From Acidaminobacter sp. JC074 (GTDB lineage Bacteria; Bacillota; Clostridia; Peptostreptococcales; Acidaminobacteraceae): 64,000 bases of DNA. The stretch spans positions 1-64,000 of the forward strand of contig NZ_VANV01000027.1 in the NCBI RefSeq assembly GCF_022496765.1, in the 5' to 3' direction. Below are positions 34,708 to 45,055 of this stretch, piece by piece; the first letter of the stretch is position 1, and every line of letters begins with the position of its first letter. The position numbers and the translations under genes were made by a program. The notes under the pieces were generated by a model that was given only the letters and a program-made list of their open reading frames with translations, had not been told where the DNA came from and searched no databases.

Positions 34708-35842
34708 TGAGTCAAGGAAAGCTCTGGCAATAGTAAGGAACTTGGGAAAAGATGACAATACAATTTTCTGCATTTCAGATAAAGTGATAAATATTTCAGC
34801 TTATAGTAAGTATTCAGTCAAAGGTATAAGAATAGATGACTATAATGAAAAAAAGCTAAATAAAGTCTTAAGTGAGAATGAAGTTGAATTTGTCATTCCT
34901 TGTGAAGAAGATACTGTTGAGTTGTTGTCAAAATCAATTGTTTTAAAGAAAAAGTTTACTTGCATTGTTCCGGAATATGATTCGTTCTCTTTTTGTGTTG
35001 ATAAAAGTAAAACAATAGAACTTGCCAGAAAACTTAAAATTAGAATCCCCGAAAGTTATTATCCAGATAATGAAGAGAATATGGACATGTTTGTTAAGAA
35101 GTTATCTGATTCTGAATTTCCAATTTTACTTAAGCCAATTAGAAGTTCTGGATCAAGAGGAATAAAAATATGTAATAATTACAGTGATTACAATAATGTA
35201 AAATTGGAATTTTTAAGTAAATATGGGCTTCCGTTAATTCAAGAGTATATACCACATGGTGGAGATGCAATAGGAGTTTCATTCGGATATTATCATGGTA
35301 AAGCTCAATTCAGAGTTGCTCATAAAAGAATTCGTGAGTTTCCTGTTTCAGGTGGACCAAGTAGTTTGTGCGAGTCAATAAATAATAAGAAAGCTGAAAA
35401 ATTGGCTCAGTCACTGTTAGATGAATTAGAGTGGAATGGCTTGGCAATGGTAGAGTTTATGACAGATCCTCGTAATGATGAACTAGTTCTTATGGAGATA
35501 AATCCCAGGGCGTGGGGGTCTATAAGGTTATTAGAAATATCAGGGATTAGCCTAACGGATTGTCTAATAAATCCATATATCAATAACAAGGCAACGAGTG
35601 AGATAAAAATTGCAAGGGGGAATGTTAAGCTAAGGTGGTATCTTCCTGCTGATGTTTTAAGTATTATGTTTGGTAATGGTACATTTATGGATAAAACAAA
35701 AAGAATAATTATGCCAATACGAGGAGAAATTGGATATATGATATATGAAAAGGGAGATTATTTGCCATTACTATTTTACCTATTCGACATTGTAGTTAAA
35801 CTATTCAATTTTAAGAAAGTCAGACAACTGATTTGGAGGTGA
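34682..35842 (+). CDS. ATP-grasp ligase
   Basis: A 386-residue ATP-grasp enzyme of the carbamoyl-phosphate-synthase-like type. It has an N-terminal pre-ATP domain, the ATP lid LLKPIRSSGSRGIKI at about 147-161, the hinge IQEYIPHGGDAIGVS, and the metal-binding end VLMEINPRAWGS. It probably joins an amino or carboxy group to a sugar or small acceptor, decorating the polymer. Its context beside a PHP hydrolase and an epimerase suggests that the three modify one precursor. Confidence 0.85.
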   Translation: MARIAILNSESRKALAIVRNLGKDDNTIFCISDKVINISAYSKYSVKGIRIDDYNEKKLNKVLSENEVEFVIPCEEDTVELLSKSIVLKKKFTCIVPEYDSFSFCVDKSKTIELARKLKIRIPESYYPDNEENMDMFVKKLSDSEFPILLKPIRSSGSRGIKICNNYSDYNNVKLEFLSKYGLPLIQEYIPHGGDAIGVSFGYYHGKAQFRVAHKRIREFPVSGGPSSLCESINNKKAEKLAQSLLDELEWNGLAMVEFMTDPRNDELVLMEINPRAWGSIRLLEISGISLTDCLINPYINNKATSEIKIARGNVKLRWYLPADVLSIMFGNGTFMDKTKRIIMPIRGEIGYMIYEKGDYLPLLFYLFDIVVKLFNFKKVRQLIWR

Positions 35843-35849
35843 TAGTATT

Positions 35850-36302
35850 ATGAAAAAAAATAAATTGTTACTTGTCTCGTCTTCGGGGGGGCATTTTGAG
35901 CAGTTAAGAATGATAAAACCTTTATTGACAGAATATGAAGGTGTTGTAGTAACAGAAAAAACAAAGATAAATAATGAAGCAGACTACTACTTGATTCAAA
36001 ATGGCCACAAGGAAAGATTTTTCTTTACAAAAATGTTGTTAAACACTGTAAAAGCTTTTGGAATAATGCTAAAAGAGAAACCTAATGTAATTATCAGTAC
36101 AGGAACAAGTATCATATTTCCATTCGTATTATGGGCAAAATTAAAAAAGTGCAAGATTATATATATAGAAACTTTTGCAAGAATTCATGACTGTACTCGA
36201 ACAGGGAAAGTTATGTACAAGTATGCAGACTTGTTTATTGTACAGTGGGAATCTTTATTAGATTTTTACCCAAATGCAGTATATGGAGGTAGTATTTATT
36301 GA
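35850..36302 (+). CDS. PssD/Alg14-like glycosyltransferase subunit
   Basis: A 150-residue protein with the Alg14/PssD/CpsF signature: LLVSSSGGHFEQL near the start, VVVTEKT, PNVIISTGTSIIFPF and IYIETFARI, and a C-terminal WESLLDFYPNAVYGGS. In known pairs it anchors the catalytic partner to the membrane and helps to bind the acceptor lipid. GGAGG precedes the ATG. Its stop overlaps the TTG start of its partner. Confidence 0.92.
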   Translation: MKKNKLLLVSSSGGHFEQLRMIKPLLTEYEGVVVTEKTKINNEADYYLIQNGHKERFFFTKMLLNTVKAFGIMLKEKPNVIISTGTSIIFPFVLWAKLKKCKIIYIETFARIHDCTRTGKVMYKYADLFIVQWESLLDFYPNAVYGGSIY

Positions 36303-36775
36303 TATTTATATGTTTAGGAACTCAAATTTTTCAGTTCAATAGATTACTTATTGAAGTAGACAAACTAATAGAAGAAGGTGTAATTAATGAAAAAGTTTTT
36401 GCCCAAGTAGGAAAATCTGATTATACTCCCATAAATTATGATTATGTAGATTATTTAGATCCTGATGAGTATAGTTTGAGGGTGGAAGAATCAGATTTAG
36501 TTATTACTCATGGTGGAACTGGGGCTATAGTTACTGCTCTGAAGGCAAATAAAAAAGTCATAGCTCTTCCAAGATTGTCAAAATATGAAGAACACTCAGA
36601 TGATCATCAAACACAAATAGTTGAATACTTCTCGAATAAAAATTTTATTCTTTCAGTAAACGAGGTATCTGAATTAGTGCATGCTATTAAGAAGATGAGT
36701 TGCGATTTTGAATGTAAGCAATTTGCAGGTACAGGTCGCATTCTAAGAATTATCAAGGATTATATAGGAGACTAG
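36299..36775 (+). CDS. PssE/Alg13-like glycosyltransferase subunit
   Basis: A 158-residue GT28-type C-terminal domain protein: IFICLGTQIFQFNRLL at the start, VITHGGTGAIVTAL for nucleotide-sugar binding, and PRLSKYEEHSDDHQTQ near the end. It is the catalytic half that pairs with the preceding protein to add one sugar to the lipid-linked acceptor. The start is a TTG at 36299, eight bases after GGAGGT, within the previous stop (TTGA), so the two are translationally coupled in a 1:1 way. Confidence 0.92.
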   Translation: MIFICLGTQIFQFNRLLIEVDKLIEEGVINEKVFAQVGKSDYTPINYDYVDYLDPDEYSLRVEESDLVITHGGTGAIVTALKANKKVIALPRLSKYEEHSDDHQTQIVEYFSNKNFILSVNEVSELVHAIKKMSCDFECKQFAGTGRILRIIKDYIGD

Positions 36776-36782
36776 AAATCAA

Positions 36783-38066
36783 TTGAAAAAACAAACAAAC
36801 AATTCATGTGATTTAGTACTTTTAAGACTCATTGCACTGTCGTTAGTAGGAATTTGTATTCATCCAAGTTATATAACATTAGGGGCATATTTACTTTTAA
36901 GTTTTATTGTTATAGTGATGAATCCTACATTAGGTTACTGCATATGGATTATGTCATATTCCTTTTATTATACATTAGGAGATGTACTGAATTTTCAACC
37001 CCATTATATTTTTTTTGGATTAATGTTTTTTTCAATGCTAATGCAACTGTTTAGAGATAAATTGAATAAATTATCTAGTGGTTTGATTATGTTCTTTTTA
37101 AGCTTTATTGTAATTGCAGCAATTTCAACATTAACTTCCCGTGATATTAGTTACAGTATAGCCCCACTTATGTTAGTAATACAGATTGCAGTACTCTTTA
37201 TATTAGTTGAGAGTACCTTAAAAAGTGACAAGAAAATATTTAGACTATTTAATTACAGTATGCTATTAGCAGTAATCGCAACATTTGTAGTATTGCTAAT
37301 TAATGGAGATATTCTAGGTGCAGGTCGAATCGGAATTGGTGGAAATGTAAAAAAAGTTGCAAATATAGTGACCCCCACGATTCTTATACTTACTCTTCAA
37401 ATGTATGACAAGAAAAGTATGTATTATCCAGAAAAATATTCATTACCTAAACTCGGTGTCTTTCTGATATCCAGCATACTATTGCTTATATTTACTGTTT
37501 CTCGAGGACCTATCTTAGCGATTGCTATATCGATAATTTTTGTATTGCTTATACATAGAAATAGAATTTTTAATAAAAAGGATTACATAAAATTCGTCAT
37601 TGTAATTGCATTATTTATTTTAGTAATAGCATTATTATTACCATTTATCAACAGTAGTATAACTAATAATGAATTGGAGAGGCTATATAAAGATAAATGG
37701 TCTGAAAATCCAAGATGGGATATTTGGCTGGGGGCATTAAGCGAACTTGAAGGAAGTGAGTTCTTATGGGGGGCAGGCTTGGGACTGTATCAAACTCTTG
37801 AATTGATATCTGGACACAATTATTATGCTCACTCAGTTTATTTTGATACTCTCGTTACAGCTGGTAGTATTGAATTATTGTTATTAATTAGTTTTTTAGG
37901 TTATCATTTTCGTTTAATCATAAAGAACAAAAACTTATATGGAACAGGTATCTTGACATTAATAATTGTGACTTATTCTACACACGGTAGTATGACTGGG
38001 TCACAGGAGTTTTGGGTTATGTGTGCCTGTGTAGTTGCTTCAAATCAAATAGACTGGAAAGAATAA
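36783..38066 (+). CDS. Wzy-like O-antigen/exopolysaccharide polymerase
   Basis: A 427-residue protein with about 11 hydrophobic helices and the Wzy_C-type segment near FTVSRGPILAIAISIIF and, in the long outer loop, GAGLGLYQTL with HNYYAHSVYFD, which recall the polymerase/ligase superfamily. It should join repeat units at the outer face of the membrane. The start is probably the TTG at 36783, 12 bases after GGAG; the spacing is long, so the start is less sure than the identity. Confidence 0.82.
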   Translation: MKKQTNNSCDLVLLRLIALSLVGICIHPSYITLGAYLLLSFIVIVMNPTLGYCIWIMSYSFYYTLGDVLNFQPHYIFFGLMFFSMLMQLFRDKLNKLSSGLIMFFLSFIVIAAISTLTSRDISYSIAPLMLVIQIAVLFILVESTLKSDKKIFRLFNYSMLLAVIATFVVLLINGDILGAGRIGIGGNVKKVANIVTPTILILTLQMYDKKSMYYPEKYSLPKLGVFLISSILLLIFTVSRGPILAIAISIIFVLLIHRNRIFNKKDYIKFVIVIALFILVIALLLPFINSSITNNELERLYKDKWSENPRWDIWLGALSELEGSEFLWGAGLGLYQTLELISGHNYYAHSVYFDTLVTAGSIELLLLISFLGYHFRLIIKNKNLYGTGILTLIIVTYSTHGSMTGSQEFWVMCACVVASNQIDWKE

Positions 38067-38077
38067 GGAAAGAAATA

Positions 38078-39193
38078 ATGAAAATATTATTATTATCGAA
38101 TATGTATCCCAGTGAAAAACATCCCTATTATGGAACGTTTGTAAAGACAAGTGAGGATATCTTGCTAGATGAGAAACATGATGTAAAAAAAATTGTAATG
38201 ACAAAAACTAATAATAGTGTGATAAGAAGAATTAAATATTTATTGTATTATGCACATATTATATTATATTTGCTTGTTGTTACAGATAGAATTGTTTACA
38301 TTCATTATGCATCACATAGTGCAATTCCATTGAACATGATAAGCAAGATGAGGCGAAAGCAAAAAATTATCGTAAATCTTCATGGAAGTGATGTTATGCC
38401 TGAAAATAAAGGGCAGAAAAAGTTGCAAAAACACGTAAGAAAATTGCTTAATAATGCATTTCAAGTCGTTGTTCCTTCTATGTATTATAGGGAACTAGTC
38501 ATATATAGATATAATCTTGATTCCGAAATAGTTAACGTGTTTCCTTCGGGAGGGATTAATCCTTCAGTTTTTAATTGTGATATTGATAGAAATATATGTT
38601 GTGATGTTTTACAGCTGGATAAGGAAAAAATATATATAGGTTATGTTGGAAGAATTGATTATCAAAAAGGATGGGACATATTTTTAGAGGCAATAAGTTT
38701 GCTAGATAAAGAAAAATATGGTGATTTAATAAGATTTGTTGTAGTTGGATCGGGTAAAGAAAATGATTTTTTTAATGAAAAAGTAAAAAAGTACAATTTA
38801 GAAAAGGTCATTACTAAGTATGACATGTTACCTCAACAGCAATTACGCGATGTGTATACTGCTATTGATGTATTATGCTTTCCTACAATGAGAGAAAGTG
38901 AAAGTCTTGGTCTTGTTGGATTAGAAGCGATGGCTTGTGGGACACCTGTAATTGGAACTAACAACTATGGACTAAAAGATTATTTAGTGGACAATGTGAA
39001 TGGTTTTTCATTTGAGTTGGGAAATGCAAAGTCACTAGCTGATTGTATTGATAAGTTTCTCTCATTAGATTCGGACGACTTGTATTTCATGCGTGAAAAT
39101 TCTATAAAAACTGCTGAAAGATATGAAATCAAGAATATTTCAAATTCTTTAACGATTTTATTTGAGGAAGTGGGTAAAGGAAGTGATATTTAA
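38078..39193 (+). CDS. Family 4 glycosyltransferase
   Basis: A 371-residue GT-B enzyme. It begins MKILLLSNMYPSEKHPYYG, has the inner-domain segments LHGSDVMPENKG and GYVGRIDYQKGWDIF, and the nucleotide-sugar site PTMRESESLGLVGLEAMACG, with the E-x7-E motif of family 4. The ATG at 38078 is preceded by AAGGAAAG; the open frame extends upstream into the polymerase gene without a ribosome site. Donor and acceptor are unknown. It overlaps the next gene by 11 bp. Confidence 0.93.
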   Translation: MKILLLSNMYPSEKHPYYGTFVKTSEDILLDEKHDVKKIVMTKTNNSVIRRIKYLLYYAHIILYLLVVTDRIVYIHYASHSAIPLNMISKMRRKQKIIVNLHGSDVMPENKGQKKLQKHVRKLLNNAFQVVVPSMYYRELVIYRYNLDSEIVNVFPSGGINPSVFNCDIDRNICCDVLQLDKEKIYIGYVGRIDYQKGWDIFLEAISLLDKEKYGDLIRFVVVGSGKENDFFNEKVKKYNLEKVITKYDMLPQQQLRDVYTAIDVLCFPTMRESESLGLVGLEAMACGTPVIGTNNYGLKDYLVDNVNGFSFELGNAKSLADCIDKFLSLDSDDLYFMRENSIKTAERYEIKNISNSLTILFEEVGKGSDI

Positions 39194-39905
39194 TTTAACT
39201 GGAATTCCTGGATCAGGGAAAAGTTGTTTGGTTAATTCTACGATAGAGATGCTAAAAAGTGATAGTTCTATAGTTTATGAAGTGATTACAAGAGAAGATA
39301 TAAGAATGTTGAGGAAAAAGCAAAAATTGAATAGAAAGATTCTTGAAATGCCAAAATATATAATCCAATTATTTCATCCTCATTTTATTCGATTAATTTT
39401 TTTACTATTAAGTAAAGAATATTCATTTATAGGCAACTTGAAAAGAATTTACTATTTTTATGATTGTATTATTAACGACTTATATCTTACACAGATGGGA
39501 GGGATTCAAGATAAGTCTATTGTTGTGTTAATGGATGAAAGTATACTACATTTGGCCACTTTATTTACAAGAGACAGGATGATAGATTATGTTAATGAAC
39601 TAATGAGAAATAAGTCTTATTCTATTAATTCAAATTCTGTAGTAAATGTCTTTTTAGAATGTTCAACTTCAGTAGCTTTTGAAAGGATTAATAATAGACA
39701 ATCAGGCTGGCCAAGTTTAACAGAAAACTGGGATGAAAAGAACAAGATGAAATATCTCGATGACTTTAAAGATTCTATTGACTTCATGGGAGATATTCTT
39801 GCAAGTAAAAACTGCAATAGAATACTTCGTGTAAATACCGAAATGAAAGACGGAGCTGCAGAGAAAATGCACTCAGAGATTGTGAAAGGTGATGTAGAAA
39901 AATGA
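39183..39905 (+). CDS. P-loop kinase-like protein of an exopolysaccharide cluster
   Basis: About 240 residues. It opens with VIFNLTGIPGSGKS, a GxPGSGKS P-loop as in adenylate- and thymidylate-kinase-like proteins, and has VVLMDESILH as the likely Walker B/DE region and an RINNRQSGWPSL lid-like stretch. Probable small-molecule or sugar kinase; the substrate is unknown. I take the GTG at 39183 as start because it puts the P-loop near the N-terminus; a TTG at 39162 is the alternative. It overlaps both neighbours. Confidence 0.7.
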   Translation: MIFNLTGIPGSGKSCLVNSTIEMLKSDSSIVYEVITREDIRMLRKKQKLNRKILEMPKYIIQLFHPHFIRLIFLLLSKEYSFIGNLKRIYYFYDCIINDLYLTQMGGIQDKSIVVLMDESILHLATLFTRDRMIDYVNELMRNKSYSINSNSVVNVFLECSTSVAFERINNRQSGWPSLTENWDEKNKMKYLDDFKDSIDFMGDILASKNCNRILRVNTEMKDGAAEKMHSEIVKGDVEK

Positions 39906-41425
39906 GAAAAACCACATTTTGGGTAATGGTTTTAATAACTGTCAGTAAAATGACTGGTTTGATTAGGGAGATAACATTATCGTATTTTTACGGAGCTTCA
40001 TATATCTCGGATTCGTTTCTAATTGCACTAACTATTCCTTTAGTCATATTTTCATTTATAGGTGAAGGGGTTTCCACTGCATACATTCCAACATTCTCTA
40101 ATATTGAGACGAAATCAGGTAAAAGTCAGGCTTTAAAGTTTACAAATGATTTAGTTGGTCTTTTAATTCTATTTTCTTTGATAGTTATTCTAGTTAGTAT
40201 TTTTTTTACAGATATTCTTGTTAGGGCATTTGCAATAGGATTTGAAGGAGAAACTCTTGATTTAGCTGTAAGACTAACAAAGATAACCTTAATCGGGATG
40301 ATCTTTTTTGGACCAATATCTGTTTATAGAAGTTATCTAAGATATATTGGTAATTATACAATTCCATCATTATTAGGATTACCAATGAACTTTTTCATCA
40401 TTATAGGAATTATAGTTAGTTCAAAAGGTAATTTAAGTTTACTTGGATTTAGTGTCGTTTTAGCATCCATAGCACAATTAGTTTTGCTAACGATATATGC
40501 GAAAAAGCACGAGTTTGCATTTAAGTTCAAGTATTTCCAATCTAAGACAGAGCTAAAAGAAATGCTTGTTTTGATGGTTCCAGTTATTATAAGTGTAGCT
40601 GTTAACGACATAAATGTACTAGTTGATAAATCTATCGCCTCATCGTTGGTAGTTGGAGGGATTAGCTCATTAAATTATGCTAGCAAATTAAATCAGTTCA
40701 TTCAGAGTGTTTTTGTCTTGTCAATTGTTACAGTAATATATCCAAATATTTCGAAAGCAGCGAGTAATGAAAGTCTAGATAAACTGAGAATGATTGTTAA
40801 AGATGCACTGAGTTTAATATTTTTTTTGTTAGTACCTTTAACAATTGGTGGTATGCTAATGAGCGATCTAATTGTAGAAGTTGTTTTCTTCAGAGGAAAT
40901 TTCAATGAATTTGCATTAGACATGACATCTTGGGCATTATTTTTTTATACTTTAGGTACATTGAGCTATGCTTTGAGACAGATCTTCACAAGAGTGTTTG
41001 TAGCAATGCATGATTCTAAAACACCAATGATAAATGGTATTATTTCTGTCATATTAAATATTGTTCTTAATTTCGTTTTATCGCATTTTCTAGGATTAAG
41101 TGGCCTTGCTTTAGCAACAAGTATATCAGCATTTGTTTGTGCGGTTTTGCTGTTTATACAGTTAAACGATAAAGTTAGTAATATAGTTACAAAAAAGTTT
41201 AAAAATATGATATGTAAAGTAATTATTTGCTCTAGTGTTATGGGAATTGTAACAGCTGTAATAAAACGTATACTAATGAGCAGTTTTAGCTCAGAAATCA
41301 CTTTAATCATTTCGGTTATAGTAGGATGCATCGTTTATTTTAGTCTTTCATACATGTTGAAGGTAGAAGAACTTATGAAGTTGAGAAATTATGTTACAAA
41401 AAGGATTAAAGTTAGAAAATTATGA
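39902..41425 (+). CDS. MurJ/Wzx-type lipid-linked oligosaccharide flippase
   Basis: A 507-residue MVF/MurJ-family protein with about 14 helices. The start [22 protein letters not shown] and the segments [22 protein letters not shown] and [25 protein letters not shown] are typical of MurJ. In this cluster it should flip lipid-linked repeat units outward for the polymerase. The housekeeping lipid II flippase is presumably encoded elsewhere. The start overlaps the preceding stop by 4 bp. Confidence 0.9.
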   Translation: MRKTTFWVMVLITVSKMTGLIREITLSYFYGASYISDSFLIALTIPLVIFSFIGEGVSTAYIPTFSNIETKSGKSQALKFTNDLVGLLILFSLIVILVSIFFTDILVRAFAIGFEGETLDLAVRLTKITLIGMIFFGPISVYRSYLRYIGNYTIPSLLGLPMNFFIIIGIIVSSKGNLSLLGFSVVLASIAQLVLLTIYAKKHEFAFKFKYFQSKTELKEMLVLMVPVIISVAVNDINVLVDKSIASSLVVGGISSLNYASKLNQFIQSVFVLSIVTVIYPNISKAASNESLDKLRMIVKDALSLIFFLLVPLTIGGMLMSDLIVEVVFFRGNFNEFALDMTSWALFFYTLGTLSYALRQIFTRVFVAMHDSKTPMINGIISVILNIVLNFVLSHFLGLSGLALATSISAFVCAVLLFIQLNDKVSNIVTKKFKNMICKVIICSSVMGIVTAVIKRILMSSFSSEITLIISVIVGCIVYFSLSYMLKVEELMKLRNYVTKRIKVRKL

Positions 41426-41940
41426 AAGTGAAAGTTATTATTATTAGAACTATATATAAAGTAGTCAAAATTTTTGAGAATATTTTCTTGTTTTTGAAAC
41501 AAAAGAATAATATTTACTCTGTGAATCAAAAAAATGTGAATGCGCCTTCGTATATAAGCCATGAGTGTAAGTTACGTTATCCTGGCAATATATACATTGG
41601 TCAAAATTCATATATTAATGGTGGATTTATTCAAGCTTCTCCGAGTTCAAAAATTGTAATAGGTGATAATTGTTTAATATCTTATAATGTACATTTACGT
41701 ACGGAGAGCCATCAATACATAAATAAATTTATTCTGATTAATGAACAGGGACATACTGAGGGAGATATAATAATTGGGGATGATGTTTGGATTGGATATG
41801 GCGCACAAATTATGAATGGAGTAAATATTGGAAGAGGAGCTGTTATTGCTGCTGGAAGTGTTGTTACAAAAAATGTTGAAGAATACTCTGTAGTAGGAGG
41901 AGTACCTGCGAAAAAGATAAAAGAAAGGGTGAAAGTGTAA
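41422..41940 (+). CDS. Left-handed beta-helix acyltransferase
   Basis: A 172-residue hexapeptide-repeat transferase (about 55-160), with [19 protein letters not shown], where the His is the likely catalytic base, and [23 protein letters not shown] and [10 protein letters not shown] near the end. It adds an acetyl or similar group to a sugar of the repeat unit. The N-terminal 50 residues are basic and not part of the helix. It overlaps the flippase and the next gene. Confidence 0.88.
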   Translation: MKVKVIIIRTIYKVVKIFENIFLFLKQKNNIYSVNQKNVNAPSYISHECKLRYPGNIYIGQNSYINGGFIQASPSSKIVIGDNCLISYNVHLRTESHQYINKFILINEQGHTEGDIIIGDDVWIGYGAQIMNGVNIGRGAVIAAGSVVTKNVEEYSVVGGVPAKKIKERVKV

Positions 41941-42494
41941 TGAACTATGTATTAAAGAACCAGATTCTCAGACTTAGATGTGCATTGATTCCCTCTGCAA
42001 GAGGACGTACTAAATGGATACGTAAGAATAATTTTTTTTCCTATATAGGCGATAATGTACATTTTCAACCAAGAATTTTACCTGCAGACCCAAAGTTTGT
42101 CAAAATACATAATAACGTTGCAATTGCTTCGAATGTGTCATTCACAACTCATGATATTATACATAAGGTTTTTAGTAATCTAGGAAACAAGAATTTCCAA
42201 TCACATGTTGGTTGTATCGAAATTATGGATAACGTATTCATCGGTACTAATGTAACTATCATGCCAAATGTTCGTATTGGCCCAAATGTAATTGTTGCAG
42301 CTGGAAGTGTAATTACTAAGGATGTAGGTGAAGGTGTGATTGTAGGAGGTGTGCCAGCTAAAGTGATTGGTACATTTGATGATTTGTATAAAACAAGACT
42401 GAAATTTGAGGGATCAGAGTGTAAAAAAAGAGAAGACATTGTAGATGTAGTCTGGAATGATTTTTACAATAAAAGAGATAATTCTAATATTTAG
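41940..42494 (+). CDS. Second left-handed beta-helix acetyltransferase
   Basis: A 184-residue CatB/Vat-like acetyltransferase: [21 protein letters not shown] carries the probable catalytic His, followed by [19 protein letters not shown] and [22 protein letters not shown]. It is different enough from the previous gene to act on another position or sugar. The start overlaps the previous stop (TAATG). Confidence 0.88.
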   Translation: MNYVLKNQILRLRCALIPSARGRTKWIRKNNFFSYIGDNVHFQPRILPADPKFVKIHNNVAIASNVSFTTHDIIHKVFSNLGNKNFQSHVGCIEIMDNVFIGTNVTIMPNVRIGPNVIVAAGSVITKDVGEGVIVGGVPAKVIGTFDDLYKTRLKFEGSECKKREDIVDVVWNDFYNKRDNSNI

Positions 42495-42526
42495 GGCTTT
42501 TGAGTGAAAAGTTAAAGAGGTGTGAT

Positions 42527-43693
42527 ATGAAAATAACAATTGCGGGTACTGGTTATGTCGGACTATCGAATGCTGTACTATTAGCACAAAATAATGAAGT
42601 TGTAGCGCTTGATGTTATCAAAGAAAAAGTAGAGATGATTAATAATAGGAAATCTCCAATAGTAGATGTTGATATAGAAAAATATTTAGCTGAAAAAAAG
42701 TTGAACCTAACTGCAACAACAGATACTTTTGAAGCATATCAGGGTGCAGATTATGTTATTATTTCTACACCGACCAATTATGATCCTGAAAAGAATTATT
42801 TTAATACGCGAACTGTAGAAGCCGTAATTGCAAATGTGTTAGCAATTAATCCAGATGCTACTATGATTGTAAAATCTACAGTTCCTGTAGGTTATACAGA
42901 TAAAGTGAAAGAAATGTTTGAAACCGATAATATCATCTTTTCCCCTGAGTTTTTACGTGAAGGGAAAGCGCTATATGATAACCTTTATCCTTCGAGAATT
43001 ATTGTAGGTGAGGATAGCGAAAGAGCTAGAATATTTGCTGATATGCTTGTACAAGGCGCTGAAAAGGAAAACATTGAGGTATTGTTTACAAACTCGACAG
43101 AAGCAGAAGCGGTAAAGCTATTTTCTAACACATATTTAGCAATGAGAGTAGCCTACTTTAATGAGTTAGATACTTATGCTGAAGTAAGAGGATTAGATAC
43201 TAAGCAGATAATTGAAGGTGTGGGTTTAGACCCAAGAATAGGTAGTCATTATAATAACCCATCATTTGGATATGGTGGTTACTGCCTACCTAAAGATACA
43301 AAACAACTTAGAGCCAATTATGCAGATGTACCTAACAATATTATTGGAGCTATTGTGGATGCAAATAGAACGAGAAAAGATCATATTGCTGATCAGATCA
43401 TTGCTAGACGACCAAAGATAGTAGGTATTCATAGATTAACTATGAAAACAGATTCAGATAATTTTAGAGCTTCCTCTATTCAGGGTGTCATGAAAAGAAT
43501 AAAAGGCAAAGGTATTGAAGTTGTAGTATATGAACCTACTATTAAAGAGGAAAACTTCTTTAATTCAAGAGTTATTCATGATATAGAGGAATTTAAATCA
43601 ATATCTGATGTAATCGTAGCTAATAGATTAAGTGATGATATTAAAGATGTAGAAGAAAAGATTTATTCTAGAGATTTATATTGTAGAGACTAG
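42527..43693 (+). CDS. ugd: UDP-glucose 6-dehydrogenase
   Basis: A 388-residue UDP-glucose/GDP-mannose dehydrogenase family enzyme. The NAD site is [12 protein letters not shown] at about 4-15, the catalytic region has [28 protein letters not shown] and the active Cys in [15 protein letters not shown]. The length and the short type fit UDP-glucose 6-dehydrogenase of streptococcal/Vibrio type. The start is the ATG at 42527 after AAGAGGTG; the frame opens earlier at 42500 without a ribosome site. The following galU supplies its substrate UDP-glucose; the product is UDP-glucuronate. Confidence 0.92.
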   Translation: MKITIAGTGYVGLSNAVLLAQNNEVVALDVIKEKVEMINNRKSPIVDVDIEKYLAEKKLNLTATTDTFEAYQGADYVIISTPTNYDPEKNYFNTRTVEAVIANVLAINPDATMIVKSTVPVGYTDKVKEMFETDNIIFSPEFLREGKALYDNLYPSRIIVGEDSERARIFADMLVQGAEKENIEVLFTNSTEAEAVKLFSNTYLAMRVAYFNELDTYAEVRGLDTKQIIEGVGLDPRIGSHYNNPSFGYGGYCLPKDTKQLRANYADVPNNIIGAIVDANRTRKDHIADQIIARRPKIVGIHRLTMKTDSDNFRASSIQGVMKRIKGKGIEVVVYEPTIKEENFFNSRVIHDIEEFKSISDVIVANRLSDDIKDVEEKIYSRDLYCRD

Positions 43694-43702
43694 GAGTAAT
43701 CT

Positions 43703-44578
43703 ATGAGAGTACGTAAAGCAGTTATACCTGCAGCAGGTTTAGGAACTAGGTTTTTACCTGCTACTAAGGCACAACCTAAAGAGATGTTACCTATAGTAGA
43801 TAAGCCTACTTTACAATACATTATAGAAGAAGCTGTTGCTTCTGGTATTGAAGAGATTTTGATTATTACAGGTCGTAATAAGTCTTCTATAGAGAATCAC
43901 TTTGATAAGTCTGTTGAATTAGAATTAGATTTAGAGAATAAAGGTAAATCTGAGCTACTGTCTATTGTACGTGATGTTTCTAATATGGTTAACATTCATT
44001 ATATTAGACAAAAAGAGCCTTTAGGACTTGGGCATGCTATTTCATGTGCCAAGTGTTTTGTAGGTTATGAACCATTTGCAGTAATGCTAGGTGATGATGT
44101 AGTATATAATGATTCAGTACCTTGCTTAAAGCAGATGATGGATGTTTATAACTTAACAGGTGGATCTATACTTGGGGTACAAGAAGTTGATTCATCTGAT
44201 GTTTCTAAATATGGTATTGTTTCAGGTTCTTTAATATCCGATGACTTATATAAGGTAACTACTATGGTAGAAAAACCATCTGCATCAGAAGCACCTTCTA
44301 ATGTAGCAGTTTTAGGTCGATATATATTATCTCCTAAGGTGTTTTCTGTATTAGAAAACACATCTCCTGGTAAAGGAGGAGAGATCCAACTAACAGATGC
44401 TCTTAAAAAAATGGCTGATAGAGAAGATGTCTTTGCCTATAACTTTAAAGGTAGAAGATACGATGTTGGTGATAAACAAGGATTTATTGAAGCTACTATC
44501 GAATATGCTCTAAGAAGAGATGAGCTAAAAGATGGTGTATTAGATTACTTAAAGGATATTGTAAATAGATATGAGTAA
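43703..44578 (+). CDS. galU: UTP-glucose-1-phosphate uridylyltransferase
   Basis: A 291-residue GalU making UDP-glucose. It has AVIPAAGLGTRFLPATKAQPKEMLP with KPTLQYIIEEAV, LGLGHAISCAKCFVG, FAVMLGDDVV, and the C-terminal LTDALKKMA and YDVGDKQGFI, all conserved in the family. A metabolic bridge: its product feeds the dehydrogenase upstream and general glucan synthesis. The gap to ugd is 9 bp. The last codons overlap the vanZ gene by 8 bp. Confidence 0.95.
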   Translation: MRVRKAVIPAAGLGTRFLPATKAQPKEMLPIVDKPTLQYIIEEAVASGIEEILIITGRNKSSIENHFDKSVELELDLENKGKSELLSIVRDVSNMVNIHYIRQKEPLGLGHAISCAKCFVGYEPFAVMLGDDVVYNDSVPCLKQMMDVYNLTGGSILGVQEVDSSDVSKYGIVSGSLISDDLYKVTTMVEKPSASEAPSNVAVLGRYILSPKVFSVLENTSPGKGGEIQLTDALKKMADREDVFAYNFKGRRYDVGDKQGFIEATIEYALRRDELKDGVLDYLKDIVNRYE

Positions 44579-45041
44579 ACGATTTAATTTAGCCATGACT
44601 GTGTCATGGCTATTAGTCATAGGATGGATGATTTTAATATTTTTACTTTCAGCTCAAGTAGCTGATCAGTCTAATGAGCTTAGTACTGGTATTACTGAGA
44701 AGCTTTTTGTTTTAGTAGGCAAAGTCTTTAAAGATCTATCCTTAAAGACCTTTAACCATTATATTAGAAAGACTGCTCACTTTACCATTTATCTGGTGCT
44801 GGGTCTTCTTTTAATGCATGCATTTAAAGTGAGTCATGCTACAAGACGTGGTGGTGTATTTCTTACATTTGTTAGTGGTATGGTTTATGCTGTTTCTGAT
44901 GAGTTTCACCAATCTTTCGTACCTGGTAGAGGGCCTAGTTTTTTTGATGTCATAATTGATACATCTGGCGTTATAGTAGGGATATTAGTTTTTCTATTGT
45001 TATGTTGGAAAAATATAAGATCATATACTAATGATTTTTAG
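44571..45041 (+). CDS. VanZ family membrane protein
   Basis: A 156-residue VanZ-like protein with four helices (about 8-26, 68-85, 93-112, 123-145). The family motif RKTAHFTIYLVLG (around 66-78) and SDEFHQSFVPGRGPSFFDVIIDTSG (around 109-133) are both present. Role is unsettled; VanZ gives low teicoplanin resistance in enterococci. Two degraded pieces of a related gene lie 4 kb downstream, so the family has been duplicated here. It overlaps galU. Confidence 0.92.
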   Translation: MSKRFNLAMTVSWLLVIGWMILIFLLSAQVADQSNELSTGITEKLFVLVGKVFKDLSLKTFNHYIRKTAHFTIYLVLGLLLMHAFKVSHATRRGGVFLTFVSGMVYAVSDEFHQSFVPGRGPSFFDVIIDTSGVIVGILVFLLLCWKNIRSYTNDF

Positions 45042-45055
45042 TTTGGAGGTAGGAT